Part shown: positions 43,191 through 53,194 of the stretch, piece by piece
Position numbering within the stretch: the first letter of the stretch is position 1
How the letters are laid out: each line of letters opens with the position of its first letter
DNA from: Salvia splendens
Taxonomy: Eukaryota; Streptophyta; Magnoliopsida; Lamiales; Lamiaceae
Length of the DNA: 64,000 nt
Direction of reading: 5' to 3'
Assembly (NCBI RefSeq): GCF_004379255.2
Contig: NC_056040.1
Coordinates: forward strand, 29,044,852-29,108,851
Notes under the pieces: model-generated
What the model saw: only the letters and a program-made list of their open reading frames with translations
What the model was told of the DNA's origin: nothing
Databases searched by the model: none
Translations under genes and position numbers: made by a program

Positions 43191-44679
43191 CTATTCATCG
43201 TTCTTCTTCTTTTGCAACACTTGGGGAAATGGTACTCTAACCTCTGATGGCTTGACTGGTGTGCCCACCTCGAGTTGAACTGCGGGCGGTGATGTTTTAG
43301 GTTCCTCCACTTCCTCCGCTTCTACTTCTTCCAATAGTACACTCTCGGACTCAACTGTAGGCTTTGGTGGGATTTCTGACATAGAAGGACCCTCATAACT
43401 CTTCTCGTTCCTCAAATGAATTACCTTGCAATCTTTGGAGTTTACTTTTGGTTGTCCCGGGAACTGCCCTGGCGTATGCTGACTGCTCATAGCTTGAGCA
43501 ATCTGACTCATTTGCATCTCTAGGCTCTTCATATGCACTGCCATGCTGTGCATATCATTCTCAACCTTATCTAGCCTTTGATTGGAATGCTCCATGTTCT
43601 TGTGTGACTGTGTCATGAATGCATTCAATATGTCCTCTGAACTTTTCTTCTGCGGCTCAGTGATCATTCCTTGAGACACGGTGAACCCCGGTGGTGGCTG
43701 CAGGGCATTGTTGAGGTTCCCATATGATAGGTTAGGATGCGCCTTATTCCCAAAATGGTAGTAACCTCCACCCCCTTGATTGGGGCGGGAGTTGTTATAG
43801 TATCTATTTCCCCCTTGGTGTATGTAGTTAACATCCTCTACACCCTCTTGCTGCTCCTGCAAAGCCGGTCCCATCCCCATGAGATCTATCTTCTTGTGGA
43901 GGAGTTCCATCTGTTTATACATGTTGTCCATATGGCTGCTCTCTGCGGCGGAGGCTACCCTGTGTACTCTGCTCCTCTCGTTGTTCCAGCCTTCATCATT
44001 AGATGTCACTCTCTCAATCACTTCAATGGCCTCTGCTTCTCCCTTCTTCAGCAATGATCCTTCTGCGCTCAGGTTCAGTTCACGCTTTGCTTCAGGCAGA
44101 CACCCCCTATAGAATGCTAGGACTTGATGCGTCGGATTCAGCCCATGATTGGGGCACCTCTTCATCAGCCCCTTGGGGAGTCATCTCAAACGAAATAATC
44201 TCATACTGCCTCTTCAACGCCTCACTCGGTGGGTAGTATTTTTCTAAGAACTTTTCCACCATGGACTCCCACGTGCGAATGGAGTTGGGCTCCATGTTGT
44301 CCAGGCAATCCTTGGCATCATCCTCCAGAGAAAAAGGGAACACCCTTAATCTGATCTGCTCATCTGTGACTCCATTTATCTTCGTCGTGTTGCAGATCTG
44401 GATGAATTTAGTGAGGTGCTTGTTAGGATCCTCTGTGGGTCGGCCTCTAAAAGCATTGTTTTCCGCCATCTGAAGTAGTCCTCTCCTGAGTTCAAATGTG
44501 TTGGCATTAACATTGTTGCCAACGGGTGGGTTTGCCACCCCATGATAGGCATACATGTTCTGGACAGGTACCACGTTTTGCCTTTGATCTAACCTCCTCT
44601 GCAAGTCTTCGAGTTGTTGTTGAAGCTGAGCATTCGTTGGAGGAGGTGGTGGAACATTATTCCCATCTCCGTTCTCCAT
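43191..44679 (-). pseudogene. gypsy-3 gag
   Basis: The start is the ATG at 44677-44679 (MENGDGNN). The gag domain has FELRRGLLQMAENNAFRG, HLTKFIQICNTT and LEDDAKDCLDNMEPNSIRTW. Near 44160 the frame shifts and about a dozen codons normally present before LMKRCPNHG appear to be missing. The second frame (43191-44165) continues with NPTHQVLAFYRGCLPEAKRE, a Gly/Asn/Tyr-rich stretch and a Pro/Glu-rich tail that ends at KKNDE and TAG. The tail continues in the same frame as protease. Confidence 0.88.
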
Positions 44680-45016
44680 CAGGATAGGTTTATGTGGCTC
44701 AAACTGAATAGGGGAGTGAACTGGTGACGGAGTAGGTGACGGTGTTTCTTGAACTGGTGAAGGTGATCGTCTTTGGACCGGAGAAGAGACTCAGATCCTT
44801 TGATTTAGCCTTCTCAAAGCGTTTCTCCTTCTGTTGGATGCTTCGATCTCAAGATCGATTGGCTCTAAAGGTAGACCCCTAGAGCGTGTGTGCATACAAC
44901 CTGAAACAAGAAAACTCAATGTGAGAGCTCAAAAATAAAGTAAAAATTAAAGCAATAAAGTCTAAACTAGTAATCTCTATCTTCACCACGATATTGAGCT
45001 AAATTAACACAAATTG
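44680..45016 (-). other. gypsy-3 leader between primer site and gag
   Basis: Non-coding leader of about 340 bases. Nothing else recognised. Confidence 0.6.
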
Positions 45017-45034
45017 TCCCCGGCAACGGCGCCA
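45017..45034 (-). other. gypsy-3 primer-binding site (tRNA-Asp)
   Basis: The plus strand reads tccccggcaacggcgcca, identical to gypsy-1 and gypsy-2, six bases from the LTR. Confidence 0.9.
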
Positions 45035-45040
45035 AAAACT

Positions 45041-46383
45041 TGACTCGACTTATTTTAACACAAGAAAATCCCGCAAGTGTACGGAGCTAGTGTAGCACAA
45101 AGCAAGCAAGAGTATCGTATCCCACAGAGACAAAAAGTATAAACTCAAGTACCACGGACCGATTTTAACTACTATCTAGATGATTCAAAGGTTTGGTTTG
45201 ATTCTTGGAAAAACAATTAAACATAAACAAGTTAAAAGCACGCGACAAAGGATAGGTTTCATGTAAGAGAAAGAAGTAGAGCTTTAGATTCAACTACAAC
45301 GAACACAAAGTGAACAATTCAACAACTTCGATTACCCAATTGAAGTCTCTATGATTACTAGGAAAGCCGCTAGTCTAGGCTAAGCCCTCTCTCGAGTGCA
45401 CCCAACCCGTTGATTAACCATTAATATTGAAGTCTCCTTCTAATACTTCACAATTAACTCCTTAAAACAAAAGGCTCAAGCCCTCACTCTAGAATTCCTT
45501 CTCTCGAATGCAAATTATCTAGGTGTTGTTCATTCTTTTATCAATCCTAATTAGGTATCTCTCGATTACTCAAAACTAGGTTAACAAACTCAATTGGTAG
45601 CTAAGCAATTGAATTGAAAGAGCACAAGAATGAAACAAAGAAATCACAAGAGCATAGGTAATCAAAATTCCTTAAATTAATCAAAAGCGTTCATTGTAGT
45701 CTTCACCAAAACTCTACAAGGGATTTAGCTACTCATATTCAATGCAAATTCACAAGATAAATCCATGAAAAGTGAACTAAACATAAGAAAACTAATAAAG
45801 ATACTCCCAAAGGTGGATTGAGTGGGAAAATCGTCTTCGTCTTCAACCTTGTTGATGAATCGGACTCTTTGTCGCTTTAACCTGCTCTCCAATGTGAAAA
45901 CTGCTCCTGGGGGCGTGTCTATTGTCCCTGGTGTCGAAACCTAGGTCTCCTTTTATACTCGGGGTGGAAATAATAGCAATTAAGTCTCGCCGATCACATC
46001 GCCCGGCCGGGCGATTTTAAGTCTCCAAAACGCCCGGTCGGGCGAACAGTCGATAACTATACTTCCTTCACATCGCCCGGTCGGGCGATTCTTCCGAGGG
46101 GTAGTGCCCGGTCGGGTGAATTCTCTGGATTCGGTCCCTCCTTTGCACAAATGCCCGGGCAAGCGTTTCTCTTAAGCAAGAACGCCCGATCGGGCGTTCC
46201 TTTTGTAATCCTCTTCCAAGCTCGTTTTCAAGTCATTTTCACCTGTTTTAGCTCCAAACACTCGACGAACTCATCAAAATACTAAAGTAGTGGATAATGG
46301 ATGCAAACTCAAGTAATATGCTACAAAACACTGAAGTATTCACGTTAAACACCCAAAATACTTGCTAAACCACGAGTTTATCA
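45041..46383 (-). repeat. gypsy-3 5' LTR
   Basis: 1343 bp from TGACTCG to TTATCA on the plus strand. It holds a TATAAAAGG box (45949-45957, minus) and six GC palindromes at 45999-46200 upstream of it. The sequence tatcgtatcccacagagac near 45115 corresponds to the conserved LTR block of the other gypsy elements. Confidence 0.92.
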
Positions 46384-46611
46384 GAAATCAATTAAAGATT
46401 ATGGAAAATCAAATAAAAGGATATTAGTATAATTAGAATATATTTTCCATGTATAGCTAGAATTAGAGCTTACAAAAGGTTGTGTAATCATCGAGAGAAT
46501 TCAATTCAAGTCATTCACAATGTAGTCTTTAAAGTTCTCCCCGTCTTTTACTTTCCGCAATAATCTTTTATTTTTTGTAATCTTTTATTTTCTGCATTAT
46601 ATTTTCTAACA

Positions 46612-46630
46612 TGGTATCGAAGCAGGTTCG
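46612..46630 (+). other. copia-4 primer-binding site
   Basis: tggtatcgaagcaggttcg resembles the plant initiator tRNA-Met site TGGTATCAGAGC with changes, directly following the LTR end. Confidence 0.65.
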
Positions 46631-46777
46631 ATCATGTGGATCGATCGCTGTCTCTATAGAAAAAAAAGAGAGAAAACCCCTGCAGAAAAAAAATCAAGGA
46701 AGGAGGCAGCCAACTGGGCTGGGAATGGTCCTCCAAAATTAAGCTTTGGGCTGCAAATTAAATTTAGTCCAAAGGTG

Positions 46778-47215
46778 AATGAGCTCCTCGACACGAGTAA
46801 AAACTGTCAGTCAGAAAGGTGAATGAGCTCCTCGACACGAGTAAAAACTGTCAGTCAGAAAAAAATGAAGTGACTCCTAGATACGAGCAAAAACTGTCTA
46901 GATTAGCTCCTTGACAAGAGTCAAAACTGTCTAAATTAGCTCCTCGACAAGAGTCAAAACTGTCTAAGATGACTCCTAGATATGAGTTAAAACTATCTAA
47001 GATAGCTCCTAAATATGAGTAAAAGCTGTTTAGACAAGCTCCCGGACACGAGTTAAAACTGTCTAGATTGACTCCTTGATAGGAGTTAAAACCGTCAACA
47101 AAAATTGAAGAACTCCTTGATAAGAGCCTAAACTTTCAATGAAGAAAAATTGAAGAGCTCCTTGAAGCGAGTCTAAACTTTCAATAACTCTTTGATTAAT
47201 AAGTTTATTATTTAT
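46778..47215. repeat. tandem array of hairpin-forming units
   Basis: About eleven units of 32-46 bases follow one another, built on gctcctNgaNaNgagtNaaaa and actgtcta. Each contains an inverted pair such as ctccttgacaagag or ctcctcgacacgag that could fold into a short hairpin. The first two units are nearly identical and 44 bases long; later ones are shorter and diverge. It lies between the copia-4 primer site and the next gene. Confidence 0.85.
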
Positions 47216-47436
47216 TAGCCCATCATCCATTATACAATTAGATTTTTTTTTCCTTTCTGTATTAAACCCTAAATGACTGCAAATAGAAAATGGCCGCGTG
47301 TTCTGGTCCACAGACTTTTCTAACCAGAATCTTTGATTTTTATTCTCTCCCAATTCAATTTTTCTAATATACTTTTGATCAGAAATCCAATCCAGAAAGT
47401 TTCGGGAAAAGAAGAGAGAAATCGAAGAATTTTTTC
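47216..47436 (+). promoter_or_regulatory. presumed promoter and 5' leader of the [10 protein letters not shown] gene
   Basis: About 220 bases separate the tandem array from the start codon. A telo-box-like aaaccctaa lies near 47266 and an agcccat element near 47216. I see no clear TATA box. The transcription start is not determinable from sequence. Confidence 0.4.
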
Positions 47437-50400
47437 ATGGCCGATTCCAAATCGTATCCTTCATCGCCAGGTACCACTTCTGAATTCAATTTCAAAAAAT
47501 TAGGTTATGATCGCAAAATCATGAGCAATTTTGTGAGAAATTAAGTTCCAGTAAATTCATCTCCTGTTACATGCGATTTGCAAATCATTGTTTGAATTTG
47601 TATGAAAGTTGCGGTTTTTATCAGGGAAAAATGTGAAGGCGCCAAATGTGTTTGAGAGGGCAAAGGAAGAGTTTGAGGCAGTTGTTCACAATGGGATACA
47701 CAGGCATGAGAATCACAAGGAGACTCATGATATCGATTCCAACACTCCGAGCGGTGATGTGAAGGCTCCCAATGTGTTTGAGAGGGCAAAGGAGGAGTTT
47801 GAGGCAGTTTTGCAGAGTGGGAAACACTGGCATGTGCATCACAAGGAGACTCATGGAATGCGGGAAGATATTGATTGCAACACTCCAACCGGTGACGTGA
47901 AGGCTCCCAACGTGTTTGAGAGGGCGAAGGAGGAAATCGAGGCCATTGTGGAGGCTATTCATCCCAAGAAGGATCCAAAGAGTCATGATTCGCACGCATA
48001 TGGAGAGACGAGGTTGGGGGAATGTGCGGTTTTTGTTTGGATTGTCTAGTTAATGAGAGTGTGTGAGTGTTGTGTATGTTTGCTGAATACTGAGTTGTTG
48101 TTTGCAGGAATACTCCTACGAAGAGCTCTGCAGAATCGGATAAGTCAGAGTTGCATTCAGGTATGATCTCTGAAATTGGAATATGCTTTTTTTGATGTCT
48201 TTAGGTAGTGATGTGGTTGTTTGAATTTTTATGGCTGCATTTGCAAACTGAAATATGCTTGTATTGTGTGTGATTAGTTCTCTTTTTTTGATCTAGAAAT
48301 ATGCTTGTATTGTGTGTGATTAGTTCTCTTTTTTTTGATCTAGAGAAGCTCCTTGTTTCTGAATTCATTTGTATGCTCTTATGTTACGGGCGTGATAATC
48401 ATATCTTTACCAGCATTTAGTTTCCTAGTAGCAATGGTCTGGTTAGGCTCACAAAATACGTTGAACTCTCCTGATGGGTTATCAAACACATGGCTTACAT
48501 ATACATCATCGCGGATCTAGCATAACCCTTTAGCTATTATATAAACGGAGTTATTCAAACCATTAGGTGTTGAGAAATATTATTTAGAAAGCTTGCTGTA
48601 TACGAAATTCAAGTACCCTTACTCTCACTTGTGTAACATTCTAATTAGACCTTCCCATGAGTTGATCTCTTGATGTGTTTGATTAGTTCACAGTTTTTGC
48701 TAAGTTGTTATGGGATCAGCAGTGTTGTTAGGGGCACGGGGCGATTATGTAAAAGAGATCTCTAGCCTCACATTTTGAAAAGAGAGCATACGTGATCTTG
48801 TGCTTTGTTGTCCAAGGCATTTTCAGATTGATTTTGTTTTTGTCTTCTTCGGCTGTTGTTGTATCTTTGTTTTATTAAAGGTAAATATTCGATATTGTCT
48901 TATCGTTTTAGTGTTTTATTTGAAAATGCCCCGACCTTAGGGTAATTGCACAGAGGAGAGGTAGTCAATATTTCATATTTCGATTATAAATGACCCACAA
49001 TAAATTTTGACTATCGGGTTGTGTCATGCAGGATGCACGTTTAGGTAAATCTTCATGGCTTTCTCAATATACATGAAATTGTACATCCAAAAAAAAAACT
49101 TAGATGTGTGATTTAATCCTGAATCTTCTTCTCTGATACAAAGTGATAAGCGAAGTACCATAAGCATTCCTTAATATCTTAGCATACGAAGCATATCTTA
49201 CAATTGGCATGATAACAATAATGTTGGAAAATAATAGAGAGCAGAGAATAAAGAAAGAGCAGACAATAAAGAAAACAAAGAGAGAAAATGCATAGATAAA
49301 TGAATACTCCTCATATGATAGGTCATCCTCTGAAAAGGTCACAACAAAAACAATTGAACTAAATTTATTTCTAAACACTGCAAAAATAGAAAACAAAGCC
49401 TTATTAATAAGACTATAAAAAACTCCAACATGAATATAACTCTAAAAGATAAATACTAGACTCTAAACAATATCAATCTCTAAAAGATAATTTATCTCTA
49501 ACACAATAACAACTAAATAAATTAAAAGAAGTAGAAAAATCTTATGATGCATATATATACCACTCTCCTCCTTCCAAACCCCTAGAACCACTAAACTTAA
49601 CCTCTGTTGCCCTCACCTCCCTCTCACCACGACTTCGGCCACCACACCTAGTTGCCCACCTTCATGGTCGACAATTTTCATCGTCGACCATTCATACACT
49701 TTGACCCCAATTTTCTCAATCTCAATCTGTATAGCAAACATTGAAATTGAAATTAAATGTGATGTAGGAGTTTTTGACGCCTTAACTCTAAAATAGCATC
49801 CTAGAAATTCTTGAGAAAGTGCACAAATGCTTTTGCATTCTGCCAATCCTTTCTTTACCCTTTCCATTATTTTCATGAAAATATCTCATGAGAGGAACTC
49901 ATTCTTTCAAACACCCTTCTATACTTTAGTGCAACATTAAGTATTTTATAAGTTGAATTCCACTTAGTTTTCACATCCATAGGCATAGTTGATACACTAG
50001 AAAACTTGGCTAGTACAACAAACTCCACAAAGAATGAAGAAACACAACTGCATTCCAGATAGACTTAATTAAAGAATTAAGCTCTTTCAATCCATCCTTA
50101 TCAATTAAGTTAAGTACTATATGAGAAGCACATCTCAAATGCAAATATTTTTCGTCAAACAACAAAGTTTTTTCAATGCTTATTTTTATAATCAAGTAAT
50201 CTATTGCACTATCATTCGAAGATACATTACCAACCACGTTCGAAAATAGTTTTTCTATCCCACATTCTGTCAAATAAACCCTCAATCATCTTGCCAACTT
50301 CTTCCCAATGTGACTTGTGGTTTTTGTGAAGTTAATTATTCTTTTGTGCAACTTCCAATCATGTAATTAATGTTTTGAATAAATGTTCAAATGTCAATAG

Positions 50401-52362
50401 TAATGCTCACCCTTAGAAGAGAAAACAAAAATTCAAATGTGCTTAATGGATTTAAGGGTGATCAGTGCAAATGACACTTGGATATCTATTGAATATTAAT
50501 TACATGATTTTCACAACTAACTTTTTAGATAGTTATTTAAAGTTGCAAAAAATAATAATTAACTTCACATATATCAAAAGTCATGTTGGAAAAGAAATTG
50601 ACAATATGATTGATGTTTGTTTGAGAAAATGGGGATATAAAAAGTGTATTCGATCGTGGTTGAAAATGTTTCTTTGAACGGTAGTGCAATTGATTACTTA
50701 AAAGAAAGAATTAGTATTGAACAAAAATTGTTGTTTGATGGAAAATATTTATATTTGAGATGTGTTTGTCATATTCTTACCTTGATTATAAATGGTGAAT
50801 TAAAAGAGCTTAATTCTTCAATCGAGTCTATCAGGAATGCAATTGTGCTTCTTCATTCTTGTCCAGCTAGATTGAGCAAATATAGGGAGTTTGTTGTACT
50901 AGCCAAGTTTTCTAGTGTATCAACCGTGCCTATGGATATGAAAATTAGGTGGAATTCAACATACGAAGTGCTTGATGTTGCACTAAAGTAGAGAAGGGTG
51001 TTAAAAAGAATGAGTTCTTTTCATGAGATACTTCATAGAAAATGATAAAGAAAGGATGGGCCTCCAATTGCAGGGGAGAAAGCATAAGCATTTAAATGAA
51101 TCCTTTGATTTTTTTATTGCTTAGGAACAAAGGAGCAACGACTTCTTTCTTTTGCATTTTTAGTAATCGACCAAGAAGCAACGACTTCTATCTTTTGCAT
51201 ATCCGTGGCCACACCTCGGGCTAAGATCACATGGCTGAGATACTCAATCTGTCGGCTACCGAAGGCGCACTTCAAGCATTTAGCCAACATGCTGTGGTAG
51301 CACATGAGCTCAAAAACCTACTCCACATGCTCCTCCTTATCACAACTATAGATCATGATATCATTGAAAAAAGGACAAATTTCCAAAGGAAGAGCATGAA
51401 AAAAATATTCATCAATCCTTGAAAAGTGGTCGCCGTGTTCGTCAAGCCAAACGGCTTGACGAAATACTTATAATGGCCTTGTTGGTCTTGATGTTGTTTC
51501 AGGAATGTCACCTTCGGCCATATGGACCTGCCAAAACCCGGATCGCAAATCAATCTTAGAAAACCAACATGCGGAGCCCAATTCGTCCATCAATTCTTTA
51601 ATGAGGGGTATCGGATATTTATCCTTAATGGTGATGTTATTTAGGGCCCTATAATCAATGCACATGCGCTAAGATCCATCATTCTTTCTAACTAGAACAA
51701 CCAGGCTCGCATAAGGACTAGAGTTGTTACGTTTAACGCCCAATTGAAGCATTTCCGCCACCATTGGTTCCATGGCTTCCTTGTTGTAAAGAAGCATAAT
51801 GATAAGGCCGAATATTGACTGGGGAAGCACCATCTTTTAGGATGATGTAATGGTCATGCAACTGTCTTGGGGGTGATGATAACTTCCTTCAACTGCTGCG
51901 TTTAACCGTTGCCACATGTTGCTACATTGTTTCTCCTCCTCTTTTGGCAGCTGGCTGACTTAAATATTGTTTTGTTAGCCTTTGTTCTCTTCCCCTCTTG
52001 TATGCATGCTATCAGCTTTACCCAAATTATTTGGTTTCACATTTATTCTTCCAGTGTTAGTGACAATCATCGTTGTACCAAAAAAAAAGAATTGCCATTT
52101 TGTGCATTTGAAGTAGTAATCTTGGTCCAGTTTGTTAATTAGTTTATGTGGGATGAGGGTGAGGACTGTTAGTTGTGAAAAATGATGAACCTTAATTTTG
52201 GTGGCAGAATGGAAGGACCGAGAGAAGCAGGGAAAAAGTGATGATATTGATGATGTTAGAGGTCCAAACGTGTTCGAACGAGCAAAAGAAGAAATCGAAG
52301 CTCTTATTGAGACCATCCATCCAAAGAAGAATTCAGGTCGCCCCAAGGAAGACACAGATTGA
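47437..52362 (+). CDS. unrecognised four-exon gene, [10 protein letters not shown] repeat protein
   Basis: Exons by splice sites and frame: 47437-47470, 47625-48012, 48108-48160, 52208-52362, joining to 209 codons plus TGA. Every intron starts GT and ends AG. The protein [12 protein letters not shown]... repeats [10 protein letters not shown] four times, at residues 18-27, 60-69, 106-115 and 178-187. The first three repeats are spaced 42 and 46 residues apart and are near-identical in DNA, so they arose by recent tandem duplication. Each is followed by (F/I)EA(V/I/L) and then a His- or Pro-Lys-rich spacer (IHPKK twice). There is no signal peptide, membrane segment or enzyme motif; composition is hydrophilic and Lys/Glu-rich, with the repeats probably helical. 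I do not recognise a function. The last intron is 4 kb and full of transposon fragments. Confidence 0.82.
49613..50390 (-). pseudogene. hAT transposase fragment, left arm of an inverted pair
   Basis: The minus strand encodes [40 protein letters not shown] and [20 protein letters not shown], part of plant hAT (BED-type) transposases. Further left, [18 protein letters not shown] matches a more C-terminal part. Stops and frameshifts are numerous. It is not a gene. Confidence 0.7.
50480..51060 (+). pseudogene. hAT transposase fragment, right arm of an inverted pair
   Basis: The plus strand encodes [57 protein letters not shown] and [17 protein letters not shown], the same part of the transposase as the left arm but better preserved. 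The two arms face each other across about 90 bases. Confidence 0.72.
51114..51880 (-). pseudogene. Ty3/gypsy reverse transcriptase fragment
   Basis: Minus-strand fragments read [53 protein letters not shown] and [15 protein letters not shown] in successive frames. It is a decayed RT from a lineage different from the Athila-like elements here. No LTRs are visible. Confidence 0.75.
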
Positions 52363-52662
52363 AATTCTTTTTTTATGCTGAGAAACAAACACAATGGTTG
52401 TGGTATTTCAAATTTTACAAAATACCCTATGAATGTTGTATTCTTGTGCAGTTAGATGATTTGTGATATATTAGATGCTTTTGAAGAGCTAGATGAGGAG
52501 GAGTTGGAGTACTTCTCAACAACTTACTCAATTTGGAGCAAGATAGATTTGATTAGCCAATCATTTACATAATGTGCATGGAAATATTCTGCAAGCTGCA
52601 TTTCTCAGTTGTGGGTGAGACTCTTACAATGTACTGCTACAATACGAGCCAAAAATATACTA

Positions 52663-52917
52663 CTCCCTTCTTCCCAGCCTAAGCGAGATGTTTCATCTCC
52701 TTCTTCCCAGCCTAAGCGAGACGTTTCATCTTCTTCACTCGTGCTTTGAAAAAATGATAATAAATAATTTAAGTAAAGAGAAAGTAAAATAAGAAAGAAT
52801 AATGTAGAAGAGAGTCTCTTCTACTATATTTTTTCTTCTTTTAACTATTTATTGGGGTATTATTTTTTTAAAACACATGCGAAAAAGAATCTTCGCGCTT
52901 AGGCTTGGACGACGATA
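52663..52917. mobile_element. Stowaway-like MITE with a 30-bp end duplication
   Basis: The left end carries ttcttcccagcctaagcgag twice (near 52669 and 52701); the right end is its inverse (ctcgcgcttaggcttggacg type, near 52890-52917). It lies between the tail-to-tail genes, 300 bases after the upstream stop codon. Confidence 0.65.
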
Positions 52918-53194
52918 GTACTAAACTGTTATTCATCTTGAGAAATCTTCAAATATTATGCAAATGCATCTATGTAAACTATTGAGAGAGAGAGAGGTCT
53001 ACAATTGCTGCTTCCATATAACACTAACACAAACTTCACCGGCTATACCATATGAAAGAAATAGTAGAATTGAAAGTGTAGCCAAAGCATTCATACAAAA
53101 TCTACTCTTCCTCTACCAAAGCCCACATTTACAGAAATCCCCATTTCTTTGTGTATCCTACTTCAATCCTTGTATGTATTGATCTCCTACTCGA

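Larger units (their letters stand above)
33010..46383 (-). mobile_element. gypsy-3, Athila-like element with env-like ORF
   Basis: The element is flanked by GAAAT (33005-33009 and 46384-46388) and lies in a copia LTR. On the minus strand the order is LTR, tRNA-Asp primer site, gag, PR, RT/RH, IN, internal leader with GC palindromes, env-like ORF, polypurine tract, LTR. Its left LTR contains a PIF/Harbinger insertion and a deletion. All genes carry at least one lesion. Comparable LTR segments differ by roughly 20 of 700 bases by my count, so it is older than gypsy-2. Confidence 0.92.
32933..46611 (+). repeat. copia-4 LTR, split by gypsy-3
   Basis: The left piece (32933-33009) starts tgttggaatg; the right piece (46389-46611) ends tttctaaca. 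Joined without the insertion and its GAAAT duplication they form an LTR of about 300 bp in plus orientation, directly followed by a tRNA-Met-type primer site. No copia pol sequence follows in the window, so the element survives only as LTR plus leader. Confidence 0.78.
48161..52207 (+). other. 4-kb intron 3 of the [10 protein letters not shown] gene
   Basis: Donor AG/GTATGATC at 48161 and acceptor GTGGCAG at 52207. It contains a short duplicated tract gtgtgtgattagttctcttt (near 48266 and 48314), an AT-rich stretch with no recognised content (48860-49600), inverted hAT transposase fragments (49613-51060) and a gypsy RT fragment (51114-51880). Confidence 0.75.

Noticed and set aside
46634..46822. 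Small ORF after the copia-4 primer site
   Set aside because: It runs into the tandem repeats and does not resemble copia gag.
46778..47215. CRISPR array
   Set aside because: Units are contiguous diverging tandem repeats without unique spacers, in a eukaryote.
47541..47995. Minus-strand ORFs of 115 and 124 codons
   Set aside because: Antisense of the repeated exon 2 of the [10 protein letters not shown] gene.
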